Program-made: the position numbers and the translations under genes
In this document: positions 12,501-22,378 of the stretch, one piece after another
How the letters are laid out: each line of letters opens with the position of its first letter
How positions within the stretch are numbered: the stretch's first letter is position 1
Notes under the pieces: model-generated
What the model saw: the letters and a program-made list of their open reading frames with translations, nothing else
Told to the model about the DNA's origin: nothing
Database searches by the model: none
DNA from: Plakobranchus ocellatus
Taxonomy: Eukaryota > Mollusca > Gastropoda > Plakobranchidae
Reading direction: 5' to 3'
Assembly: GCA_019648995.1 (NCBI GenBank)
Contig: BLXT01000847.1
Coordinates: forward strand, 797,048-826,484
DNA length: 29,437 nucleotides

Positions 12501-15500
12501 ACAAGATTGATGTTAAAAACAACCAAAATTAAAGTATTTCTGATTAAGGTTCATTCCTTGCTGAGGGGGAAAATTCTTAAAAAGACACTGTTGTAACAAA
12601 AACTAGACTTAGGGTTTGCTATTGAACGCACGTCAACTCGAGAATTCCAGAAAGAACCAGTTTAGGGAAGTTAGTTTATGCAAAGCGAAGGAGAATTCAT
12701 TACGTAAACGAACGTGACTCATGTTCTATTTTTAGCCTAAGGATTTCCCTAATGTCTTTTTAGAGACCGCTTTTTGTTATTTTAGGATTATGATGTAACT
12801 TTCTAGATCTATATTTTCGAACATTCTACGCTTGCATTATGGGATAGATTTCCAGAAATTNNNNNNNNNNNNNNNNNNNNNNNNNNNNNNNNNNNNNNNN
12901 NNNNNNNNNNNNNNNNNNNNNNNNNNNNNNNNNNNNNNNNNNNNNNNNNNNNNNNNNNNNNNNNNNNNNNNNNNNNNNNNNNNNNNNNNNNNNNNNNNNN
13001 NNNNNNNNNNNNNNNNNNNNNNNNNNNNNNNNNNNNNNNNNNNNNNNNNNNNNNNNNNNNNNNNNNNNNNNNNNNNNNNNNNNNNNNNNNNNNNNNNNNN
13101 NNNNNNNNNNNNNNNNNNNNNAGCTAGGTCTATATAGATCTAAAGAACTCAACGTCCTACATCAGAGGTATTATCAACCTTTTATTTCTGGTGTCTGTGA
13201 CAACTGTAAAAATCTCAAATATGTTAGAATATATTTTGACATATATAATGTAAAATACCTCGTACTGAGGGAGAAAGGGGAGAAAGGGGTGATTAGACAT
13301 CAAAACTGACAAGTTGGTTTAAGTCAATTCAAATCGCTCATTAGAGACTAAACAGTTTAATTGCTCATTAGGGGCAAACCAATTCCATCTTTGTTTGACA
13401 TAATGCAAGATAAGATTTGCTCTCAGCCTTTATTTACTAACTTATAACGATGAGAACATATTTAAAACAGTACAGAAGTGAGCCTCAACCTAGTTACCAG
13501 AGAGATCTGTAGCAAATGTAGTGATTCAAATTACCAGGTATTAAAAAAATGATTTCTAATTCTCAACTCTTGTAGGAAAACTGGATCTTAATCCCAATCA
13601 CCTATTGCATACTAAATTTTTGGTAAGCTCATATATGGACATCTGTTATGTTTCTTCTAGAATTGAAGCCAGTTCTTTGCACTATGGTAAATAGGTCTAT
13701 GTGAGTTAATGTAAATATTCCGTATTATGTATCTACAATGAAAAGCAGCAAAGAAAGCAATATTGTCATTGTGTAAAAACAGTTTTGAATAGCTATAAAA
13801 AAAAATTAAAATAAAAAAACAAAAAAGTGTCACCCTGGATTCAAACCTCGCTTCGAAGCATTGCGAGATATGCATTATGCCACTACACAATTTTGCTAAG
13901 GAGATAGAAATATGTTTACCATTGTTGTGCTCGATCAATTATGGAACTCAAATGGATATGTGCATCACATCAATAATAGGTGTACTGAAGATGAACAATA
14001 CTGTTTAGATGGCTAAATCGTAAATTTAATGAATGTTGACATCATATGGACCCAAATAATCAAAAGAGGATTTTTCCACAGCTGATTAGAAAATAGAATA
14101 TATGGGTGTTAATCGAAATTTTTTGCAGGGCAAAATGGAATGCTAGCAGACTTGCTCTTCTCCCGTAAAATAAATGTCTAACATATGTTTCTCATTTTTT
14201 ACTCTCAAGCAAACCCAAAGTCCAATTTTACAAGGTTGGCCTTGCTTCTAATCTCTAATGGCCAGCAGTTCTTAATAATTAGTTTTGATTGGCAAAATAT
14301 GTAGATTTTTATGGTTTTGATTTGCTTTTTTTTTTTTTTAATTGCTCCTGTAACAATTAAAATGGTAAGGTCAACAGTCACTTTGTGTTCAAGATGAGAA
14401 TTGTTTCTCAGTTTTTTGAAGAATAACTTTAGGGAGTCTTTTGTCTCCAAATTTACATGCTTGAAATACAAAACAATCAGGTTTTCAGATTCAACTTAGG
14501 ACTGAATCTTTTGGGCCTTTTTTGGTTATTTACAGGCCAGACCTGCTAACTTTATTTGTGCTCAAGAGGAATCTTCACTTTTGTTAACTTGAATTTAGAA
14601 TGCCTAAGGTGGTTGAATAATTGTTGATATACCCAATCCAACATATATTTTCATTTATTTTCTCTCGCTGGCCATTTGGAGAAAAAGCTTAAAATCCATT
14701 TAAAATCTGCACAAATATATGCACAGCTAAAGATTAAAAAGTATTAAGCTCTTTAAAGTAACAGCGTTGGAGGAATTGACATCTAAAATGAGTTTTATTA
14801 TAATACTTATTATTGAAAAATATGATGGGCTCTCAACTAAAATATACTTAACAATGTTAAAGTGGCCATGGGCATAAAAAGTGGCTGTTCTTTATTTTTA
14901 AATATCACATGGAGCTAATTGGCTTGTAAAGATTGTTCTTGGTTGTTTGTTTTTTTTCCACCAATTTTAAACAATGACACTTGCCACTGTAATAGCCTAG
15001 TGATTTCAAGGCCTTTTGGATCTGATCGTCAGATTTATATATGAAAAATTTGGACAAGGTAGAAAATCAAAAGCGATACCTTTTAAGAGCTTTAATACTA
15101 GCACAGGCTGATTTGTTAGTTTTGATTCCTTATCCATTCAGCACAGTCCAACTTGAGTTTCCACATAAGCTTTTTAAGTTTTCTGTTGTTGACTACTTTT
15201 ATTAATATCTCATGGAGCCTTTTTGCCCCCTCATCATACTAATTAAATTTCCTTGCCAAAATGTGTCAATATAAGCATTTATTTTATATTCAAGATCAGA
15301 TCAGCATAAAAGCTTATGACATATTGGCATTTTAACAAATACCAATGGATCTATCATGGTCATATTAGTATGGAAAAAAATATTGAATAAAAAATACTTC
15401 ATCTGAATAAAAAATAATTCACTCACAGATGCCATGGTAGCAACCAACATCTTTAATTTATATGAGCTAATTATGTGATTTTCAAAATATATCTCCTCCT

Positions 15501-18500
15501 CCTCCTCTTGGGATATAAATCAACTGAAGCTTTGCAATCTAGGAATCTATAAAGGCTTTGAAATCCATTTAACATATAAAAAACAAATTGTTTTTTAAAT
15601 TAAAAATAATTATACATCATATAAAAATATGTAGCTTCAAAAAAAAAAAGGAAGTTGCTTTCAATCTCGTTTTTTATGCAAAATCAAATTTCTGAGGAAG
15701 TGAACATGATAGCAAAGGCTATGCCAAATTTCAAGAAAATAATTACATAAATCTCTGAAAAAGTACATTTTTCTGATGAAAAAAACATGCAATGAAAGGA
15801 ACACACTTGAAGTTTCTATACAGTTGTAGAATATTTCAACATGTCAATTTTTTTTAATAAACGCAACATTTTCTTTAGTTTTTACTGTGAACCAAACGAA
15901 GGCACATTCATTCATGCCTTACACTGATGATTAGCAGAAGATACTAGTTTGATGCAAGTTCAAATCCCAATTATGGAAAGCAATGGTATCGATACTGAAA
16001 ACAAGTATTGGTATCATTAAAATATTCAATCTTTTTTTCTATTTAGGACGAGGCTTGAACAGTACATTTTTCATTCAAAAGTACACAAAAAATGCCAAAC
16101 TCATGTAATTGATGCCCCAAAATGGATATAGCCTAAAAGTTAGGTGCTACATAACTGAAACATAATAAAATAAGTAATGAATTCCAAGAAAAAGCCATAA
16201 AATACAGGTATTGATTTCCAATTAAATCAACCCATAGAGTATCATTCTTAAAAGTAGGCCCCCAGAAAGTTTTGATCTGCAGTCTCATTGGGTATGTGAC
16301 CGTTATTTCGATTGACAAACAAAGATCCACCCACTTAGACAAAAGCTAATTTAGTTGCAAGTACCAGCCAGTACACTGACAGACAGATCACTGCTTTCAT
16401 AACATAATATAACCTTTCAGCACAATATAGCCGTTCCCACAGCCTTATGCAAGAGATTCTGTGATTTGGTTATTGCATGTTAATGATGTCAATTGGAAAC
16501 TGACTGATGGGTTCAAGTGATATTGTACATTTGAAGAATACAATCTCTTGGTTTAATTCTTAAAAATAGAATTATTATGACCCAAATATCATAATTTTTT
16601 TTTTTTTTTACAATACTGCACTTCATTTGGCCATGTCTAAACTTTAGTCTAATATTGTCCAAAAATGGAACTTTTTCTCTTGCAATGTTTGAGAATTGAA
16701 GTCAAGAGACTGTAGAGAATTTCTAGCAGTCACTAGATAAGATCACCAGTTATATAGAATGAGGCTATGCATATTCCCCCTAAAGAAAAAAAACAGGCGA
16801 GATAATAGCAAGATGATCTGGGTCTACTAATTTATGTATCTATCAAGACAGATAAAATACAGAGATTGTTTTAAAACTAGATTCTAAAATATTTATAGAT
16901 GAAGCCAGACTTTGATCTGTCAGCTCTATATCCCCATAATGCAATCTATGTGTACATGGGGTTTATCATCTAGATTTAGATCTACTTGAATTTGCACTTG
17001 ACAGAAAGATGCATAACAGCATTTGCGTATTGTTTATTGCAGGCCCCAATAAACATAAAGAGGCTCACAGAAGAGGCAAAGGAAAGTCAATCCACTTATA
17101 ACTAAACCACGGGTTTAATATTTAACCATTCAAAAAAATGTTTGGATGTCGATTTTGTTTTTATTCAATTTTAAGTATTGTTAAGCGTTGGAAACTGTGC
17201 ACTTCTTCTTTATCAGGCAATACTGCAATAATGATGAATAATACTTACTAATCTCAGTCTGTATGAAACATAGCTCTTGAAACCAAATCCTAATGTAACA
17301 ACTGGATACCCAATGCTGAAAACAAAGCATTCAAATAGAATTTTTGCAAAAAGTCAATATCATCATCAGTTCTACAAATTGCATTTTCAAAGCATGCCAC
17401 GTAAATCTTATGGCCGATCATATACAGATAGTTGTCAAATTTTGTCTTAATTAAAATTCAATCATTCACATTTGAGAGAGTATTTCCGCTTAAAAAAGGT
17501 GAGTTTTTGAGTATTACCTCATCCATGCCCCTAACAAAAGGGGCTCATTAAAGATTGAGTTACAATTTACAACTGTAATCTTCTCACTTTTTATGCTCTA
17601 ACCTATTTTATTAAATTTAAACCATTGCAACTCTGCAAGAGAAAAAATGAAGCTTGAAAAAACAAAAAGCCCTGATTAAATGAATAAAAAAACAAAATTC
17701 ATAAAATTATGAGAGGTAAAAAAAAAAGATGATACTGATGACATACTACATTAATTTGACTCCCTATTATTAACTCTATTTATATGACATGTAAAATATT
17801 CCCCCTATTGAATGAATAAAAAACAAAAATATAAAATTATGAGATGTCAATACAACATTATACTAATGACAAACTACATTAATGTGATTCCATATTACTA
17901 ACTCTATTTATATGACATGTTTTTGTTTATGTAATCTGTACATAAGGATGACATAAGTATCTTAGATGACAGTTAAAGACAGAGTTTGTACTATCCCTAC
18001 ATCAACAGCCACCCCACTTGCTTAGAAAGGAAAAAAAAGTTATGTGTATCTGTTCATCCAGCATCACAAAATCACCCTAAACTTGAATAGAAAAGAAATG
18101 TGTGTTGGCAAGGTGAGATATGTTTTAAAGGCAAATAGGCTTGCGATGATTGTAAATTGAATGCTGTGCATATTCGCGCCTAAGTAATCATAGGCAATAG
18201 CTCGTCTTGTTTTTCATCCTTCAGCCAGTACTTGTTTTGTAGTATTTGTTAGATATACATATATATCCCTTGTATGGCAATTTCTTTGAACATTGTTTTG
18301 CTAAAACTCACACTGCATGACTGAAACTTTTTTCTTCTGCCAAGTAAATTGGGGGTAACAAAAATACCCCCTCACAGTGAAAATAGTGGATATGGGGCAG
18401 ATTCTACAAACTTGTGCCAAATAGCATGTTTTGATTTGGACACCTAATACATTATAAATGAAACATGATTTATGTTTGTTATTATGTGTTATGTATTGTT

Positions 18501-21500
18501 AATGATGTGAAGGAGGTGCATTTACAAGATTGTCTTTTCGTGGGTTTAATTATGAGGGAAAGAAATAAAAGAAATGGAAGTACTCAAAAAGTATTTAATT
18601 GACACACATGAAACTTACACATGGGAAAGATAAATTTATTGGCTATTTTTCTATGTAGTCTGCGTGTAGAGCTATGCATTTTTGCCACAGTGGGAGAAGC
18701 GAGTATATACCCTGTGTGAAAAAGTTTGCGTCAAGCTTTGAAAAACAATCACGAACTTTACCAATGAGTTCATCTTCATCCTCAAACTTTTTGCCTCCCA
18801 GGTAGTGCTTTAGGGGTCCAAATAGATGAAAGTCTGAGGGCGTTCGATAGACAGCAGTCATACAAATATAAAATATCGGCTCCTCTTTGCTAACAGTTCA
18901 GTATCGTAAAGAGGAGTGTAAACATCGATATTAAACCAAAGTTAGCAATTTTAATGCAGTTTTTTGCCACTAGACATAAAAGATCGCCAGGCATGCACTA
19001 AGTGTCATCCCACTCTGATATACAGAATTTCACTTTCAGTTTCAATTCTGCTTTGTGGAGCAGAAGTTCGGGACTTTTTTGTGTGTGAGCGAAACAAAAT
19101 CCGTCATCATCGTTCAGTGAACAAACTTTTGCACCTCTGCAATCTTGAAAAATACATTTAGCATAGAGTTGTTTGCCTTGTGTCGCCAGAAAGACTATTT
19201 TCTATAAGCAGAATGATTTTTTAGATCTATAATTTCAGATTTCGAATAATCATAACCGCATAAGCGTTTGCACGCCTTCCAAGCTTAACCTTGCGCATTG
19301 GCCTTTGTATTGACACACTGGACATTAAAAATCAAAGGATTTTCATGTTTTTGGATGAATTTTTGTTGTCTTTCTGTAGTCTTTATGGTTATGGCGGTGT
19401 CAGAACGGTTGACTCGCTGGAAGCGCGTACGTGAAAAATTGGCGACACACACTTTTCCAATGTGTATTCTTTCAACCCATCATTCTGTTTAAATTGCTTT
19501 ATTGACTCAATTATTATTCTCTATAATACTATGAACTCTTGCCTATGATATTCACTTAAAAGAAAATAGTGCAGTGAACGTAGGAAGGATCTGTTTCTGG
19601 TGAAACTTTCAGTGGCTGAAACTTATCTTTATGGTATGGCTTTATCCTTTTTGCTATAACTTTAGAAGAAACAATCTCTAGGCCGAGAAAGTCTTAAATT
19701 TGAATTCAGCATTAAACTATCTTTCTTTTGATGTACAATATGTGTATTTTATAATTTTGTGTATGTTGAAAATTTGATGGATTGAAAAATTGGAACAATC
19801 TCAAATCATGTTTGTGGAATCTGTTATAAAGTAATGACCGCTGGTCAATAAGATACAAAACTAATTGTGTGACAGATAGTAAGATGTAAAAATTGAACTT
19901 TTAGAAAAATACTGAACACTTCTATTCTAAGAATATAAAATTCACAACAGTTTTCCTCAAGATACTCTCTTTCCTGGAACAAAAAAAAAAAAAAATCTTT
20001 CAGCATCTTTCACATTGTGGAAAATTTTCTAATAAAAAAGACCTCTCAATGCACAAAACCTTATAGCTACTTACCAATGACATGCAAATGGTCTACAAAG
20101 ATCTAGATTGAAGGGTAAACTTTTAAGCTCACGCAGTCGTATGGATGCTTCAATGTAAACAAACAATAACCACAGTGACACTGTCTGAATACAAATGCCC
20201 CTCTCTGGAGAAAGAAGAAAAAGCAAAAGGCATGTAAGATTTACAAGCACTATGGAATACAGAACGTACCTTACCACGACAATATCTTGTAATTAGAAAC
20301 CAAAGGAAAGATAAAGGAAAAAAAATCCACACAACCTCAACAAGACAAGCCATTTATTTCACAAGTTAAGTCTATTGAGTAAAAGAAATTAAAAAATTAT
20401 TATATTTTCCTCATTACTTTTGCAATATTGAGAAACACAGAACAAAATAAAAATCATTTAAAATAGTTTTAACTTACTCATTCCATCATCCATCTTTAAA
20501 GTTTAACTCAAAGCAAAACAAACACTATCACTCTCTCGAGAACTTGCCGAGAAAAACTTAAAATTTTCAGATGAAGCTTTATCAATATTCATTAATCCCA
20601 TAAATAAAAGTTAGTTCCATGTCAAAGTTTGAATTGTCCATATACAATTACCTCACCTGGAAAAAAAAAAAACATTTCTTTTTTTTTTTTTGGATATCCC
20701 CAATTAAGAAAAAAAAATGTGCCATCCGTTTTTCCTCAACTCAAACCTGTTGGGAATTTAGCATATTAAAAAATAAAACAAGAGTATAATCAAGTAAGAA
20801 TAATTATTAGTGAAGCAAGTGTGAGAATGCATCACTCAATGTTATCATTGTAATAGATGAAAAGAGACTTAAAAAGATTTCTAGGAGTTGCACTGAAACT
20901 GGCACATATTATCATGAGACTGACCTGTATGCCAAACATATTGCACCCATACATAGGTACTTGCTGCAAAGAAAAGCCACTGCACTGGGATGAACAAGTA
21001 GCAAATGACATCTGATGTGACTGCGATGCACACAAAAAACACGCAGAAAGCCTATCCAAAAAAATATGGAATTGACATAAGATGAAAAAAAATGACTATT
21101 TAAAATAATCAGTTGCCAAAAACTGAGAAACCAAAATGACTAATTTCAGAAAGTACCTAAAGCAATGCAACTTTGCAATTTAAGTTTGTGTTAATGAATT
21201 AGTGACAATGTTGTACAAATTTTGGAGCAAAGGACCTAAATGGTTATTGCAAACAATGACAACAATAAAAAAACTCTCTTTTTTCTGATAAACAATGAGT
21301 TTTATCGTAAAACCATCTCATAAAAATAGAAAACGTGACATTCCACCCCTCATTTGATTGATGTAAAACTGATGAACTTTTGAAACAAGTCTATGCCTGT
21401 AATTATTGAGAACTTAGCTCTCAGTCCAGGATGAGTACAAAAAGAATTATTGTCAGGTTACTTGAAATCATGCTTGACATTGTATTCTCTTCAATGCTTT

Positions 21501-22104
21501 ACTTTGATAATATTATAAAAATTATTTTCAATCATTTTATGGGGTCTTCAAAGCTTTATACAGGACTTGAGTATCCAAAAATAAACACAATAGTCTTTTT
21601 ATTTCATGATCTCACTGTTTTTCATCTTCAAAGTACTGCATTTCAGGTTCTAGATAAGATAATTAAAGAATTTAAAAAAGAGATTGTGAAAACAGAATTA
21701 ACAAAATTGAAATGCTTTCCACAAAGTGCTGTATTTTTGTGGGATACATCCCATATCACTATGCACTCTACATACATACAAACATACATGTCTGTCTTGT
21801 AAATTTTTAAAGAAAGTTCATGTAAGATCTGTATGTTACCTGAGAAACACCTACAAACCAAAAGCTATAAAAGATACCAAGGGAAAAAGTGTACAATGTG
21901 TTAACATTGATAGTTTTACATTTTACGTTATGAAATTTAAGCTGCAAGACAGAAATACTCACCAAGCCTTGATACTTGAAGGAGTCATACACGCTTCGGA
22001 CCAAAAGCCAAAAGGGCCACAGATACTCAAAACGGAATTCTAATATGAAATCTGCCATGAGGACTAGGGCCCACACCAGTAGAAATCTTAGATACAAAAA
22101 GGTG
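3321..22104 (-). CDS. MACO1: Macoilin gene, 11 coding exons visible, N-terminal exon missing
   Basis: Macoilin is a multi-pass ER membrane protein of animals with a coiled-coil C-terminal half. In nematodes it acts in neurons and influences excitability and sensory behaviour. Eleven exons with GT-AG borders join in consistent phase: 21963-22104, 20925-21051, 20075-20204, 17249-17315, 12106-12202, 10357-10918, 9761-9919, 9303-9485, 7307-7427, 6404-6578, 3321-3532. They sum to 1975 bases, giving 657 codons plus stop after one leading base. Human macoilin is about 664 residues, so only roughly the first 25 residues (a basic MKRRN-type start) are absent. Order: membrane segments (exons 1-4), basic amphipathic stretch (exon 5), Ser-rich linker (exon 6), coiled coils (exons 7-11). 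Identification rests on remembered human sequence: long near-identical blocks in exons 1, 2, 7 and 8. No frameshift or internal stop is seen, so the gene looks functional. Confidence 0.96.
3533..6403 (-). other. MACO1: Macoilin intron between visible exons 10 and 11
   Basis: 2.87 kb with proper GT and AG ends. AT-rich with many homopolymers. No coding exon or transposon protein recognised. Confidence 0.6.
6404..6578 (-). CDS. MACO1: Macoilin visible exon 10: coiled coil
   Basis: The exon encodes 58 codons plus one base: it starts ALRQYKDAQKETEVLMKALS and includes ENNLCAETRFKQELFSALGK. Human has ELRKYKENEKDTEVLMSALSAMQ and ENSLSAETRIKLDLFSALGD. The acceptor tttttccag and donor gtaaag fit. The exon was found by translating the minus strand with splice borders in mind; upstream and downstream frames are closed. 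Confidence 0.95.
7307..7427 (-). CDS. MACO1: Macoilin visible exon 9: GECT coiled-coil segment
   Basis: The exon encodes 40 whole codons starting GECTDSCKARRRDFDNELKQ and ending QLEREVQ. The human protein has RGECTETLRNRIRELEAEGKKL at this point, so the GECT motif after the Ala-rich stretch is preserved. The acceptor is atacag and the donor gtgagt. It ends in phase 0. Confidence 0.93.
7428..9302 (-). other. MACO1: Macoilin intron between visible exons 8 and 9
   Basis: 1.9 kb. The part at 8030-8260 is less AT-rich than its surroundings and may be an old short repeat, but no family could be recognised. Small open frames on both strands here match nothing known to me. Confidence 0.5.
9303..9485 (-). 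CDS. MACO1: Macoilin visible exon 8: coiled coil and alanine-rich segment
   Basis: The exon encodes 60 whole codons beginning LHNLVTSRQQDKQTIVGLEK and ending ARAVAMAAAA. The human counterpart has LHNAVQMKQKDKQNISQLEKK and ARAVAFAAASR. It is highly charged with strong heptads. The acceptor is tatgtcag, the donor gtaattt, and the split Arg codon is completed by the next exon. Confidence 0.95.
9761..9919 (-). CDS. MACO1: Macoilin visible exon 7: coiled coil start
   Basis: The exon encodes 52 whole codons beginning LETDVKKLKADLQSSRNSEH and ending LQQDNENLQN. Human has LEQDIKKLKADLQASRQVEQELRSQI in the same position. The heptad pattern with Leu/Ile at a/d positions marks the start of the coiled-coil half. 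The acceptor is cttgtag. The donor gtatgtatg follows AAC AA, so Lys is split across the intron. Confidence 0.95.
9920..10356 (-). other. MACO1: Macoilin intron between visible exons 6 and 7
   Basis: 437 bases. On the plus strand about 9960-10121 stays open for more than 50 codons, unusual at this AT content, but the translation is unrecognised. Confidence 0.55.
10357..10918 (-). CDS. MACO1: Macoilin visible exon 6: serine-rich disordered linker
   Basis: This is the largest exon, with 186 whole codons plus split codons at both ends. It is low-complexity: several runs of 5-7 Ser, Ser-Asn-Gly mixtures, an alanine-rich patch (AAAVAVAAAA) and short Lys clusters. One island resembles the vertebrate linker: DDEIEYIEKSLPQRK against human KIQEIEYMENHINSKR. 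The linker is expected to be cytosolic, disordered and phosphorylatable (inference). Ser tracts use mixed TCN and AGY codons, arguing for selection on the residues and not only triplet slippage. Acceptor ctctcag, donor gtaagt. Long open frames on the opposite strand are composition artefacts of this exon. Confidence 0.9.
10919..12105 (-). other. MACO1: Macoilin intron between visible exons 5 and 6
   Basis: 1.19 kb. It contains a strongly purine-rich block on the plus strand (about 11400-11570), an 18-A homopolymer at about 11305 and the SINE remnant at 11880-12040. Confidence 0.55.
11880..12040 (-). repeat. tRNA-derived SINE remnant
   Basis: On the minus strand a Pol III A-box-like TGGTGCAGTTGG (12011-12022) is followed 34 bases later by a B-box-like GAGTTCTCAACC (11965-11976), the spacing seen in tRNAs. 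A GCCTGACGAAGGCC hairpin word follows (11946-11960), resembling tail motifs of some SINE/LINE families. Downstream on this strand a run of T begins at about 11878. Family not known. Confidence 0.5.
12106..12202 (-). CDS. MACO1: Macoilin visible exon 5: cytosolic QKENDFYLQILQQALP segment
   Basis: The exon encodes 32 residues plus one base. It starts RRQKVIQKENDFYLQILQQA, then LPAEVQYADKPK. Human has RKQKEVQKENEFYMQLLQQALPPE at the same place, directly after the last membrane helix. The acceptor is attcacag; the donor gtatttttt is followed by a T-rich run on the coding strand and is weak apart from GT. The human protein has a longer tail here before its linker. Confidence 0.93.
12861..13121. 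other. Assembly gap (N run)
   Basis: 261 undetermined bases. AGATCT-type words occur on both sides, so a repeat may have caused the gap. Confidence 0.99.
13827..13905 (-). repeat. tRNA-like Pol III element (SINE head or tRNA pseudogene)
   Basis: On the minus strand an A-box-like TAGCAAAATTG (start 13898) is followed about 40 bases later by a good B box GGTTTGAATCC (13837-13847), then CAGGGTGACAC and directly a T-rich run that would end Pol III transcription. The acceptor and T stems do not pair well, so it is not a functional tRNA. Confidence 0.5.
17249..17315 (-). CDS. MACO1: Macoilin visible exon 4: last membrane segment
   Basis: This short exon of 67 bases completes the Cys codon from exon 3 and adds 22 residues, IGYPVVTLGFGFKSYVSYRL then RL. 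Human has IGYPVVTLGFGFKSYVSYKM. The acceptor is ttttcag and the donor is gtaagt. It ends in phase 0. It is isolated between introns of 2.8 and 5.0 kb, so automatic gene finders could easily miss it. Confidence 0.94.
17679..17923 (+). repeat. Tandem duplication, unit about 132 bases
   Basis: Two imperfect copies, 17679-17810 and 17811-17923 (second slightly shorter). Both contain aatgaataaaa, ataaaattatgaga, aactacattaat and aactctatttatatgacatg in the same order and spacing. It lies inside an intron. Confidence 0.75.
18575..18861 (-). pseudogene. Mariner-family transposase, C-terminal fragment
   Basis: The frame 18643-18849 reads TPSDFHLFGPLKHYLGGKKF, EDEDELIGKV and later FFTQGIYSLLPLWQKCI, ending DYIEK and a stop. 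This is the C-terminus of a mariner transposase: the PSDFHLFGPLK block carries the third acidic residue of the DD34D catalytic triad. The N-terminal domain and the first two catalytic Asp are absent, since sequence above about 18850 no longer matches. The stretch aaatactttttgagtacttcc past the stop resembles a mariner terminus (end near 18575). Its 5' end is lost, so it is a dead fragment in a macoilin intron. Confidence 0.8.
19226..19835 (+). repeat. Interspersed repeat copy B (unknown family)
   Basis: Aligns with copy A (480-1060) from ctataatttc to gtttgtggaatctg, roughly three quarters to four fifths identical by eye. It has a small extra segment near 19740 (repeated gtgtat words). The minus-strand frame kept in copies A and C is interrupted here. 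It sits in a macoilin intron. Confidence 0.75.
20075..20204 (-). CDS. MACO1: Macoilin visible exon 3: membrane helix and DLCRPF motif
   Basis: The exon encodes 42 whole codons with split codons at both ends (2 bases in, 2 bases out). It reads ERGICIQTVSLWLLFVYIEA at the start and NLDLCRPFACH at the end, parallel to human ERGVCLPTVSLWILFVYIEA and VDLCRPFAAH. TVSLWLLFVYIEASI is a membrane helix. The acceptor tctccag and donor gtaagt are strong. One extra residue lies in the loop before DLCRPF relative to human. Confidence 0.95.
20205..20924 (-). other. MACO1: Macoilin intron between visible exons 2 and 3
   Basis: 720 bases, AT-rich. It contains a 12-A run and a 14-T run facing each other (20651-20690). 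Nothing else recognised. Confidence 0.6.
20925..21051 (-). CDS. MACO1: Macoilin visible exon 2: membrane helices
   Basis: The exon encodes 42 residues plus one base. It starts AFCVFFVCIAVTSDVICYLF and continues with IPVQWLFFAASTYVWVQYVW. It is rich in aromatic and hydrophobic residues and forms two membrane-spanning stretches. The IPVQWLFFAASTYVWVQYVWHT part matches human macoilin almost residue for residue (IPIQWLFF...). The acceptor is atag and the donor is gtca after ACA G, a weaker donor than its neighbours. Confidence 0.95.
21431..21750 (+). pseudogene. hAT-superfamily transposase fragment
   Basis: A plus-strand open stretch contains FDNIIKIIFNHFMGSSKLYT, GLEYPKINTIVFLFHDL and, after about 40 residues, KCFPQSAVFL. 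This order matches the C-terminal part of hAT transposases: the W..l..iL..F...T..lsg..YPTi....p....L region, a helical spacer, and the A.fLDPR element. The DPR is replaced by WDT. No terminal repeats or dimerisation domain are seen, and the frame then runs into macoilin exon territory on the other strand. It is a decayed fragment in the intron between visible exons 1 and 2. Confidence 0.55.
21963..22104 (-). CDS. MACO1: Macoilin visible exon 1: first membrane segments
   Basis: The exon encodes 47 residues after one base that completes a split codon (probably Ser). It contains LLVWALVLMADFILEFRFEY, followed by a WPFW motif and RSVYDSFKYQGL, nearly identical to the human block. The hydrophobic stretch is the first transmembrane helix. 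The acceptor is a pyrimidine-rich tract ending cag and the donor is gtgagt. It ends in phase 0. The missing upstream exon must supply two bases of the first codon plus the basic N-terminus. Confidence 0.95.
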
Positions 22105-22378
22105 CTGAAAACAAAGAAAAAATTTTTATCAAAGTCAAGGCATCATAAAATTTACTTTAATCGAAAGAGATACCATTGCAAAACAAAACTGGAAGAAGGG
22201 CAATTCTTTGGAAAAACTTTACCTATATATAGAGAAAAATGTCTCAAGTCACAATTAAAAGTTCAAATTTTGCCACATTCTTCACCACTGAGAAAGCTTG
22301 ATGATGCCTGAGCACTAGACCATAAAATCGAATCTAGATGGAGAATATACACAGTGGAAAACAAATGTATGTCATTAA

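Larger units (their letters stand above)
12203..17248 (-). other. MACO1: Macoilin intron between visible exons 4 and 5
   Basis: 5.05 kb, the longest intron, interrupted by the assembly gap. It holds the tRNA-like element at 13827-13905 and a short CTC triplet run near 15492. No further macoilin exon is needed, since phases 0 and 0 join cleanly. Confidence 0.6.
17316..20074 (-). other. MACO1: Macoilin intron between visible exons 3 and 4
   Basis: 2.76 kb holding a tandem duplication, a mariner tail and repeat copy B. No coding exon of the host is recognised inside. Confidence 0.6.

Noticed and set aside
12826-13152. Frames spanning the N run
   Set aside because: Artefacts of translating undetermined bases.
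15930-15968. tRNA-like word pair TAGCAGAAGATAC and GTTCAAATCCC on the plus strand
   Set aside because: The boxes are too close together for a tRNA or typical SINE head and no stems form.
18964-19161. 65-codon plus-strand frame between the mariner tail and repeat B
   Set aside because: No similarity recognised, and its length is within chance for a less AT-rich patch.
21726-22311. Plus-strand frames of 105 and 111 codons
   Set aside because: They overlap macoilin visible exon 1 on the opposite strand and have no protein-like composition or homology of their own.
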